NCBI RefSeq assembly: GCF_000373925.1
Contig: NZ_KB892797.1
Location: forward strand, 1 to 38,913
Direction: 5' to 3'
Origin: Actinopolymorpha alba DSM 45243
GTDB taxonomy: Bacteria; Actinomycetota; Actinomycetes; Propionibacteriales; Actinopolymorphaceae
Length of the DNA stretch: 38,913 nucleotides
How positions within the stretch are numbered: position 1 is the first letter of the stretch; each line of letters begins with the position of its first letter. The notes under the pieces are model-generated. The model was not told the DNA's origin. It was given only the letters and a program-made list of their open reading frames with translations, and did no database searches. Shown here in pieces: positions 32,887 to 38,913 of the stretch. The position numbers and the translations under genes are program-made.

Positions 32887-34663
32887 ACGCTGGCGCGAAC
32901 TCGCACTGCTCGTCCGTACGGCGGTCAGGACCGATCCCTGGCGTTCGCTCGGCACCCTCCTTGAACCCCTCGGCAGCCTGATGTATCCGTTGTTCGGCTG
33001 GCTGCTGGGATTCCTCGCGGACGCCCTCCTCGCCCGGGACGGGGCGCGACTCGTGGCCGGAGCGGCCGGTCTGCTGGCGGCGATCACCCTGCAGTACGTC
33101 GCGGCGTACGTCGGCACCAGCATGCGGCTCGGCCTCTCCGAGCGGGCCGGGTTCGCGTTCGACCGCGAGATCGCCCGTCTCACCAGCGAGGTGCCAGGGC
33201 TCGAACACCACGAACGCGCCGACTACCAGGACCGGCTGGAGCTGCTGCGGCAGAGCCAGGGTGTCCTCGGGCAGTCGCTCAACCATCTCGTCACCACGGC
33301 CAACGCGCTCGTCGGCGCGATCGGGACCGCGGTCGTGCTCCTCCTGCTCCATCCCCTCGTACTCCTGCTCGTACTCTTCGCGCTCCCGGCCCTCCCGATC
33401 GCCGCCCTCCAGCAGCGCTGGCAGGCATCAGCGGAACGCGCGTCAGCGGCGCCGAGTCGGCTCGCCCGCCATCTGCGCGGACTGACCGTCGACCGGGCCG
33501 CTGGTATGGAGCTTCGGGTGTTCGGGCTGCAGGACGAAGTGCTCGCCCGCATGCGTACCACCTGGTGGTCCGCCCGCCGACCGCTGCACCGGTCGGAGGT
33601 GAAGGCGTCGTTGATCTCCAGCGTCCGATCGGTCATCTTCGCGGTCGGCTTCGCCCTCGCGGTGGGATTCGTCCTGGCGCGGGCCACGCGTGGTCAGGCC
33701 AGCCCGGGTGACGTCATCACCGCGGTCGCCGTGTGCCAGCAGGTGCGGCAGCAGGTGCTCGGTCCGGCGTACAACGTCGCGGGGCTCGGGCGGGTGCTCC
33801 GCGCCGCCGGTCGGCTGCTCTGGCTCCAGGACTACGCGGCCGAGGCGGGGCTCCGGCCCGGCGCGCGTGGGCTCCCCGCGCCCGCTCGGCTCTCCCGCGG
33901 CATCGAACTCGACCGGGTGTCGTTCCGCTATCCGGGTACGCCTACCTGGGGACTGCGGGAGGTCTCCCTTCGCATCCCGCCGGGCGGCGTGGTGGCGGTC
34001 GTCGGTGAGAACGGCGCCGGCAAGACCACGCTGGTGAAGCTGCTGTGCAGGTTGTACGAACCGACGTCGGGCCGGATCCTCGTCGACGAGGTGGACCTGG
34101 CCGAGATCGACGTTGAGTCGTGGCGGGCCCGGCTGTCAGCGGCGTTCCAGGATTTCGCGCGGCTGGAGTTACGCGCCGTCCAGACCGTCGGCGTCGGTGA
34201 TCTCGCCCACGTCGACGACCGCACCGCTGTCAACGACGCCTTGCGTCGGGCCGGCGCGGAGGACGTCTTCGCGCGTCTGCCCGCTGGCGGGGACACCCAG
34301 CTCGGGTCCGGTTGGGAGGGCGGCGTGGATCTGTCGACCGGGCAGTGGCAGAAGCTGGCGCTCGGGCGGGCCCTGATGCGTCCGGAACCACTGCTGACCT
34401 TCTTCGACGAGCCGACCGCGAGCCTCGACGCCCCGACCGAGCATGCGTTGTTCGAGCGTTACGCGGCGGCTGGCCGCGCCGGTGCCACGTCTGGCGGGAT
34501 CACCATCCTCGTGACCCACCGCTTCTCGACCGTACGTTCCGCCGACCTGATCCTTGTGCTTGGCGGCGGGGAACTCGTGGAGTACGGCACCCACGACCAG
34601 CTGATGGCGGACGCGGGGCTCTACGCCGAGCTGTACAGACTGCAGGCCGACTCCTACGCCTGA
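32879..34663 (+). CDS. ABC half-transporter, subunit 2 (altered signature motif)
   Basis: This 594-residue partner of the preceding protein has membrane helices in about 1-310 (VGAIGTAVVLLLLHPLVLLL, VIFAVGFALAVGFVLA) and an ATPase domain after about 340. Walker A is GENGAGKTT (376-384) and Walker B is TFFDEPT with D510 and E511. The signature reads LSTGQ (485-489) instead of LSGGQ; in heterodimeric exporters one composite site is often degenerate, and this signature would line one of them. The switch His is in LVTHRFST. The ATG lies inside the 3' end of subunit 1; an upstream extension of the frame is not needed. A 103-bp gap then leads to the CBS gene. Confidence 0.92.
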   Translation: MRERWRELALLVRTAVRTDPWRSLGTLLEPLGSLMYPLFGWLLGFLADALLARDGARLVAGAAGLLAAITLQYVAAYVGTSMRLGLSERAGFAFDREIARLTSEVPGLEHHERADYQDRLELLRQSQGVLGQSLNHLVTTANALVGAIGTAVVLLLLHPLVLLLVLFALPALPIAALQQRWQASAERASAAPSRLARHLRGLTVDRAAGMELRVFGLQDEVLARMRTTWWSARRPLHRSEVKASLISSVRSVIFAVGFALAVGFVLARATRGQASPGDVITAVAVCQQVRQQVLGPAYNVAGLGRVLRAAGRLLWLQDYAAEAGLRPGARGLPAPARLSRGIELDRVSFRYPGTPTWGLREVSLRIPPGGVVAVVGENGAGKTTLVKLLCRLYEPTSGRILVDEVDLAEIDVESWRARLSAAFQDFARLELRAVQTVGVGDLAHVDDRTAVNDALRRAGAEDVFARLPAGGDTQLGSGWEGGVDLSTGQWQKLALGRALMRPEPLLTFFDEPTASLDAPTEHALFERYAAAGRAGATSGGITILVTHRFSTVRSADLILVLGGGELVEYGTHDQLMADAGLYAELYRLQADSYA

Positions 34664-34688
34664 GGCGCCACGCGGCCGTGGTCCGCCC

Positions 34689-34703
34689 GGGACTTTCGGC
34701 CCT
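34689..34703 (+). promoter_or_regulatory. DosR/DevR-like box upstream of the CBS gene
   Basis: GGGACTTTCGGCCCT at 34689-34703 matches the core of the dormancy-regulator motif known from mycobacteria (GGGAC-N-GTCC type) and of related motifs upstream of stress genes in other actinomycetes. It lies 64 bases before the CBS-protein start, the expected place for activation. No DosR-like regulator is encoded in the window. Confidence 0.5.
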
Positions 34704-34766
34704 ACGGCGGCTCATACGGCCGTTCGAAGGTGAAGGTGGGGCCGCACCGGAGGGTTGGAGGCAGCC

Positions 34767-35375
34767 ATGCACGCATCCGTAGGTGATCGGATCGTGATCC
34801 GGACCGGCACCCTCGACCAGCCGCCGCGGGAGGGAGTCGTCCGCGAGGTACTGGGTGGCAAGGAGGCCGAGCACTACCTGGTCGGCTGGAACGACGGGCA
34901 CGAGTCGCTGCTGTATCCGGGGCCGGACACCCAGATCATCCCCGTCCAGGTGTCGCGTGAGCAGCCGCGCCCGGAGCCGGCCCCGGCAGCGCCTCCCGCA
35001 CTCGATGACCCGGTCGAGCGGATCATGAGTACGCCGGTCCTCACTGTCGACGAGCGTGACTCGCTGCGGGTGGCAGCGGTGGCGTTGGCGGACGCCGAGA
35101 TCGGTGCGCTCGTGGTGCTCAGCGGGACCACCCCACTCGGCATGATCTCCGAGCGCGACGTCGTTCATGCCCTCGCCGCTGGCGGCAACCCCGACGAGGT
35201 CTGGGCGACCAACCTGGTCGGCATCAACACGATCTGGGCGAGCCCCACGGACACGATCCGTCAGGTCGCGGGGTTGATGCGGGATGCCGACGTACGCCAC
35301 ATACCGGTCCGGATCGGCGACGCCGTGGTCGGAGTCGTCTCCATCCGCGACGTTCAAAAGGTCCTACTCCGCTGA
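34767..35375 (+). CDS. DUF1918 domain protein with two CBS domains
   Basis: This 202-residue cytoplasmic protein has an N-terminal DUF1918 beta-barrel (about 1-58: VGDRIVIRTGTLDQPPREG, LVGWNDGHESLLYPG). After a Pro-rich linker it has two CBS repeats (about 82-135 with IMSTPVLTVDERDSLRVAA and PLGMISERDVVHA; about 145-200 with IRQVAGLMRDADVRHIPV and VGVVSIRDV). CBS pairs bind adenine nucleotides and act as energy sensors; the Mycobacterium tuberculosis hypoxia protein Hrp1 is a CBS protein of the dormancy regulon. The ATG at 34767 has GGAGG upstream. The DosR-like box in front suggests induction under low oxygen or redox stress. Confidence 0.9.
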   Translation: MHASVGDRIVIRTGTLDQPPREGVVREVLGGKEAEHYLVGWNDGHESLLYPGPDTQIIPVQVSREQPRPEPAPAAPPALDDPVERIMSTPVLTVDERDSLRVAAVALADAEIGALVVLSGTTPLGMISERDVVHALAAGGNPDEVWATNLVGINTIWASPTDTIRQVAGLMRDADVRHIPVRIGDAVVGVVSIRDVQKVLLR

Positions 35376-35401
35376 AGAAGGCGCCGGCCCGCCGGTCCGC
35401 C

Positions 35402-35441
35402 CTTTAGCTACGGTTGCGTAGCTACACCCCCGTAGCTAAAG
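35402..35441. promoter_or_regulatory. Operator with three TAGCTA elements at 14-bp spacing
   Basis: TAGCTA occurs at 35405-35410, 35419-35424 and 35433-35438, exactly 14 bp apart. The outer copies are extended into perfect 12-bp inverted arms, CTTTAGCTACGG and CCGTAGCTAAAG. The element ends 9 bases before the GTG of a decayed TetR gene, so it was probably that regulator's own operator. Confidence 0.65.
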
Positions 35442-35449
35442 TCGTCGGC

Positions 35450-35676
35450 GTGGATAGCGCGAACCGGTCGCCAAAACCTCGCTGTATCGCCACTGACCTT
35501 CAGTCGAGGACCTCCTGCTCGACGCCCAGCGCAGACCAGACCTCGTACAAGCGTTGTACGACAGGGATCTCGACATCCATGGCGGCTGGTTCACGCAGAC
35601 CGTGCTCGAGCAGTACGCGGCGCTGGGCGAGGTCGACGCCCGGCTGGTCCCAATGACGACAGCAAGCATCCGATAA
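35450..35676 (+). pseudogene. Decayed TetR-family regulator
   Basis: Three fragments of a TetR protein are visible. A GTG start region (35450) reads VDSA. A recognition-helix fragment VAKTSLYRH begins at 35467 in another frame and is followed by TGA where intact proteins have Trp (RHW). After this stop, in the same frame, come PSVEDLLLDA and the C-terminal domain segments RRPDLVQALYDRDLDIHGGW and TVLEQYAALGEVDARL, ending at TAA 35674. About 35 residues are missing before the recognition helix and part of the ligand domain is missing after it, so deletions plus a nonsense change have destroyed the gene. No intact copy exists in the window. Confidence 0.65.
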
Positions 35677-35690
35677 CAGAGCAGGACACG

Positions 35691-37232
35691 ATGACACAAC
35701 AGACAACGATGAGCGAGCAGGGTACGACTGACCAGGGCGCCGCCGCGCCCGAACTGCCGGCAACGCGGGTCCAGGTCGACTGGGAGACCATCACCGGCAT
35801 TTCCCAAACGACGCTGACCACCCACCTGTGGACCGCCCCGCCGCTTCGCCGTGGCTCACCGATCCATGACAAGGCATTCGGTGCGCTGCGCGAGCTGAAC
35901 GCGGACCTGGTCCGCTTCCTGCCGTGGTTCTCTCACCCCCGCCTCGGCGTACCAGCACTGACCCCGCCGACTGATACGGAAACGTCGTGGAACTTCGAAC
36001 TCCTCGACCCGATTGTCGAAGACTTCATGAACGCCACCGCAGGTCGCCCGGTGGTGGCGAACTTCGCGACCATCCCCACCTGGATGTTCGACACCCCGCA
36101 AGCAGTGGAGATTCCGGCCGACCCCGACGAGATCCAGTGGGACTACGAGCAGGGCACCGAGTTTCGCGACCCTACTCTGGCCGAGGTGGCGGACTACTTC
36201 TACAGAGTTGCCAGTTGGTACATCGCCGGCGGTTTCACCGATGAACTCGGTCGCTGGCACGAATCTGGCCACCATTATCGCTTCGCCTACTGGGAGGTCT
36301 TATGTGAGCCGGACCTCGGCCACCGCCTCTCCCCCGAGGTCTACACCAGACTTTATGACGCGGTAGTCGAGCGTCTCCAGCCGCTTGACCCCGACATGAA
36401 GTTCATCGGACTCTCGCTGAGCCACATGCATCACCAGCCCGAGTATTTCTGGCAGTTCCTGGACCCGGCGAAGCACCGCGACGGCATACCGCTTGACGCG
36501 TTCTCGTACCATTTCTACGCCTCGCCCGAGATCGTCAACCCGTTCGGCGAGGTGGGCAACGCGCCGTCCGCTCATTGGCGAAATATCTTCTACGCCCAGG
36601 CGGACGCGTTTCTTGACCAGGTACGCCTGATCGAGTCGATCCGGCGCCGCCTCGCTCCCAACACCAAGACCTTCATCAACGAACTCGGCACCTATCCGGC
36701 CGATGTCATGAATCCCGCACCTGATATCCCGGACGAGTACTGGGCGCTCAGCGCCTCTTTGCAGTCCTATTTGTGGGCCAATCTCGTGTCGCTCGGAATC
36801 GATCTGGTCGGGATCGCGGAGTTCATGGACTATCCGGGCATGATTCCCGGCACCAGCCTGCTCGACTGGGAAAGCGGCGCACCCAACGCCCGTTACCACG
36901 CGCTCGCACTGCTGCTGCGGAGCTTTGCCCCCGGGGATTCTCTTGTCGCCACCAGCACGGGCGTACCCGGATTTCCCAACCCGCGGATCCACGCCCAGGG
37001 TTTCGTGTCCGTGGATGGCTCCCGCTCGATCCTGCTTATCAACAAGACCACCAACCCGGTCTCCGTCGCGATAGACAGCGACATCAGCACAGAGCAGAGT
37101 AAGCCCGGTCGGGTGCGGCAGGTCAGCACCGCGACCGGTGACGCGGAGGTGACGACCGGGCCGTTGAACGCCGAGAACGGCAGCGTCGTCCTCACCCTCG
37201 ACGCCTACGGCACGGCGGTGCTGACACTCTGA
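35691..37232 (+). CDS. Intracellular clan GH-A glycosidase (GH39-like)
   Basis: This is a 513-residue protein without signal peptide. A (beta/alpha)8 barrel spans about 30-400, followed by a beta-sandwich end domain (about 410-513: SILLINKTTNPVSVAI, GSVVLTLDAYGTAVLTL). E206 in YWEVLCEPDLGH is the predicted acid/base on strand 4 (the family NEP motif reads CEP here) and E331 in FINELGTYPAD is the predicted nucleophile on strand 7. The layout matches GH39-type beta-xylosidases or alpha-L-iduronidases, but the assignment below clan level is uncertain. The ATG at 35691 has only a weak AGGA. Being intracellular, it could cut imported oligosaccharides; the adjacent decayed TetR may once have regulated it. 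Confidence 0.75.
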   Translation: MTQQTTMSEQGTTDQGAAAPELPATRVQVDWETITGISQTTLTTHLWTAPPLRRGSPIHDKAFGALRELNADLVRFLPWFSHPRLGVPALTPPTDTETSWNFELLDPIVEDFMNATAGRPVVANFATIPTWMFDTPQAVEIPADPDEIQWDYEQGTEFRDPTLAEVADYFYRVASWYIAGGFTDELGRWHESGHHYRFAYWEVLCEPDLGHRLSPEVYTRLYDAVVERLQPLDPDMKFIGLSLSHMHHQPEYFWQFLDPAKHRDGIPLDAFSYHFYASPEIVNPFGEVGNAPSAHWRNIFYAQADAFLDQVRLIESIRRRLAPNTKTFINELGTYPADVMNPAPDIPDEYWALSASLQSYLWANLVSLGIDLVGIAEFMDYPGMIPGTSLLDWESGAPNARYHALALLLRSFAPGDSLVATSTGVPGFPNPRIHAQGFVSVDGSRSILLINKTTNPVSVAIDSDISTEQSKPGRVRQVSTATGDAEVTTGPLNAENGSVVLTLDAYGTAVLTL

Positions 37233-37331
37233 CCTCCCGGCCAGAGCAGCGTGCTGGCGCCGGGCCCAGGTTAATGTCGATACTCGGGACTGTCCGTCGT
37301 TCGGCTCGTTCACGGCGAAGGAGGGAACCGG

Positions 37332-38363
37332 ATGAACGGTAGCGGCACACCGCACCCACCTGACGGTGCAAGCGCTGAGGTCAGGTGGGTGCACGCCGAT
37401 CTCGGGCTGGACGAGTCCCACCGGACGGCGCTGATGAGGCTGGCCAAGCTGGGGCCGCCGGCCGAACCAGTCCGTCTTCCTCCGCCAACACAGTGCGCGG
37501 ACCTCCTCCAACGACTGGGCGTGGCGCCACCCGACATTGACGAAGCACTCGCGGCCCGGCCCAGCAAGGCGGCCCATCCAGGGATGTGGTGGCTACTCGA
37601 ACGCTGCCACCATGAGCTCGTCCAGCACATGGGACGCCCGGGCAGCCTCGGTGGGTGGCCGGCGCTTCCGGAAACACATGGAGCGGTCGGGCGCTACTTC
37701 TACGTATGGGTTTACCTCGCCACTCTCCCGTTCGTTCGGCGCTACCACGCCGAGCGCGGGATCCCTGACGAGACCTCCTGGGAGATCCTGGCCGCTCTCG
37801 GGGCGCAGCTGGCCAACCGGCGCGCGCTCTTCGGTACGGGAGGACTGCACACGCACGAGTGGATGACCGTGCATTTCCGCGGCCTCATCTACGCGCTCGG
37901 CCGGCTCTATTTCGAGCGGCTCCCGATCTGGTTCGATGCGGAAGACCGCACTGTCGGACGTCGCGCACCCAGACGGGGCGAATGGTCCCTCGGAGTCCAC
38001 ATCCCCGAGGGACGACTCACACCGGAGGCATGCGACGCCTCCTTCGACCGGGCACGCGGATTCTTCCGTGAGCACTTCCCGGACGAGGCGTACCGCCATG
38101 CCACGTGCGTCTCGTGGGTCCTGGACCCCCAGCTGGAGGAGTACCTCTCACCGACGACGAACATCATCCGCTTCCAGAAGCGATTCAGCCTGCTGCCAGC
38201 AGGAGAAGCGAATGACAATGCGACAGTTGTTGAGTTCGTGTTCCGCCGGCCGCTGACCGACCTCGGTGATCTGCCCCAGGAGACCACCCTGCAACGAGGG
38301 ATCGTCGAACACATCCGAGCTGGCCGCACCTGGAAGTTCCGGACCGGCTGGATCGACCTGTAA
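37332..38363 (+). CDS. GNAT-like acyltransferase domain protein
   Basis: This is a 343-residue cytoplasmic protein. The N-terminal half (about 30-190) is helical, with TLPFVRRYHAERGIPDETSW. The C-terminal half (about 195-335) carries LGVHIPEGRLTPEACDASF, FFREHFPDEAYRHATCVSW and PTTNIIRFQKRFSL. I recognise these as the two-part NAT_N and GNAT_C-like arrangement of actinobacterial 'acyltransferase domain-containing' proteins. The acyl donor and acceptor are unknown. GAAGGAGGGAA precedes the ATG at 37332. It follows the glycosidase on the same strand after 99 bases; in other actinomycetes similar proteins sit beside glycosidase genes, so a role in sugar metabolism is possible but unproven. Confidence 0.75.
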   Translation: MNGSGTPHPPDGASAEVRWVHADLGLDESHRTALMRLAKLGPPAEPVRLPPPTQCADLLQRLGVAPPDIDEALAARPSKAAHPGMWWLLERCHHELVQHMGRPGSLGGWPALPETHGAVGRYFYVWVYLATLPFVRRYHAERGIPDETSWEILAALGAQLANRRALFGTGGLHTHEWMTVHFRGLIYALGRLYFERLPIWFDAEDRTVGRRAPRRGEWSLGVHIPEGRLTPEACDASFDRARGFFREHFPDEAYRHATCVSWVLDPQLEEYLSPTTNIIRFQKRFSLLPAGEANDNATVVEFVFRRPLTDLGDLPQETTLQRGIVEHIRAGRTWKFRTGWIDL

Positions 38364-38438
38364 GAGCCTGAACCCCTGCCAGCCGCGTTGACCCATTCCG
38401 CCCACTCGTCGGCTCGCCTCGGTGATCATGATCTTGTT

Positions 38439-38485
38439 CATGAAGGGTTTCGGGAGTCATAGCCCTTTCTGCCTTCATGATCATG
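38439..38485. repeat. Imperfect inverted repeat with CATGAAGG arms
   Basis: CATGAAGG at 38439-38446 pairs with CCTTCATG at 38472-38479. An inner AAGGG/CCCTT pairing and flanking TGATCATGATC and ATCATG extend the symmetry. It lies behind the acyltransferase gene in the gene-free stretch 38364-38680 and may end its transcript. Confidence 0.5.
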
Positions 38486-38538
38486 GAACGCGGGCCTGGC
38501 GGTGGCCGGTGGGCGGCTGGCATCGCGGGCGCGCCGTT

Positions 38539-38591
38539 TGGGTCGGGGGCACCCTTGTACGGCTCTATTGGCCAAGGGTGCCCCCGACCCA
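38539..38591. repeat. Long inverted repeat with 19-bp perfect arms
   Basis: The arms at 38539-38557 and 38573-38591 are exactly complementary, with core GGGTCGGGGGCACCCTTG, around a 15-base loop. It precedes the DUF222 gene by 89 bases. Its size and position resemble the long hairpin at 19825, although the sequence differs. Confidence 0.75.
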
Positions 38592-38680
38592 GAACGGTGG
38601 TCTGGTCGGATGCCGGATGGCCTTGTTTCGTTGGGCTTTCGGGGCCGAAGGTTGTCGGTGGTCGCCGCTAGTGTTCGGGC

Positions 38681-38913
38681 ATGGATTCGACCTCGGCGGA
38701 CGCGGGCCGGCACCCGTTCTCGGTGCTGGTCGAGCGGGCGCGTGCCCGGTTCGCTGAGGAGTCCGGTGCGCTGTTGTGGTCGACTCCCGGCCAGGAACTG
38801 ATCGACCTCCTGGTCAGTCTTGAAGCTCTCTCGGCCCAGATCGACGCGGTCCAGCTCCAGGTGATCCGGGAGGCGGACCGGCGAGACCTCGGCCGCACAG
38901 CCGGCGCGACGAG
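38681..38913 (+). CDS. DUF222 (13E12 repeat family) protein, 5' part, probably with HNH nuclease domain
   Basis: Only the first 77 codons lie in the window. They include HPFSVLVERARARFAEESG, PGQELIDLLVSLEAL and QLQVIREADRRDL, the start pattern of actinobacterial DUF222 proteins. These usually continue into a C-terminal HNH endonuclease domain, which would lie beyond the right edge. Such genes are multicopy in many actinomycetes and their function is unclear. The ATG at 38681 lacks a clear ribosome binding site, so it may be leaderless. Confidence 0.75.
   Translation, partial: MDSTSADAGRHPFSVLVERARARFAEESGALLWSTPGQELIDLLVSLEALSAQIDAVQLQVIREADRRDLGRTAGAT

Noticed and set aside
31503-32981. 492-codon plus-strand frame over the first ABC half-transporter
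   Set aside because: Alternative frame of a recognised ABC protein; Arg/Pro/Gly-rich, no domain, no ribosome binding site.

Overview
The window is high-GC DNA with very strong G/C third-position bias, GTG starts, purine-rich ribosome binding sites and families typical of Actinomycetota (DUF5753-type XRE regulator, DUF6879 protein, DUF1918-CBS protein, DUF222/HNH protein). A soil or plant-associated actinomycete is the best reading; I cannot name a genus. The first 1.85 kb look less GC-rich and carry a small accessory regulatory cassette. I saw no rRNA, tRNA, CRISPR array or intact insertion sequence.

Layout. (1) 0.2-1.85 kb: three overlapping genes (73-aa hypothetical, DUF6879, XRE-DUF5753). 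(2) 1.97-5.05 kb: polysaccharide deacetylase and DMT-type transporter on the minus strand, divergent from an MGDG-synthase-like glycosyltransferase; a gene relic lies just behind the deacetylase. (3) 5.2-20.2 kb: a carbohydrate catabolic locus. A GntR-LacI regulator is divergent from an LplABC-type ABC importer (lipoprotein and two permeases, no ATPase), followed by a 1324-aa secreted modular beta-helix protein. A DeoR-LacI hybrid regulator is divergent from two PL6-type lyases and one PF05426 'alginate lyase family' protein. An intergenic stretch with three long hairpins follows. (4) 20.2-22.1 kb: secreted GH97 glycosidase. (5) 22.4-24.4 kb: FAD monooxygenase divergent from a TetR regulator across a nearly perfect 45-bp palindrome. 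(6) 24.4-29.6 kb: a Gfo/Idh/MocA oxidoreductase, cupin and orphan family-5 solute-binding lipoprotein in one minus-strand operon, divergent from a MocR regulator. (7) 29.8-34.7 kb: an APH-like kinase, divergent from a pair of ABC exporter half-transporters. (8) 34.7-38.4 kb: a DUF1918-CBS protein with a DosR-like box, a decayed TetR gene that keeps its operator, an intracellular clan-A glycosidase and a GNAT-like acyltransferase. (9) The right edge holds the start of a DUF222 protein.

How the parts fit. Regions 3 and 4 look like a Gram-positive polysaccharide utilisation locus aimed at an acidic, uronate-rich polymer. The secreted lyases and beta-helix protein would cut it outside the cell, the LplABC-like importer would take up oligosaccharides, and two sugar-sensing regulators would control it. 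The substrate is inference. The oxidoreductase, cupin and intracellular glycosidase could process products, but no complete unsaturated-uronate pathway is visible.

The most unusual points are: a pentanucleotide tract, telomere-like on its G-rich strand, in front of the second PL6 gene; the clustered intergenic hairpins; a double TetR operator; a decayed TetR gene behind three TAGCTA boxes at 14-bp spacing; and a hexapeptide repeat inside the DeoR-LacI regulator.
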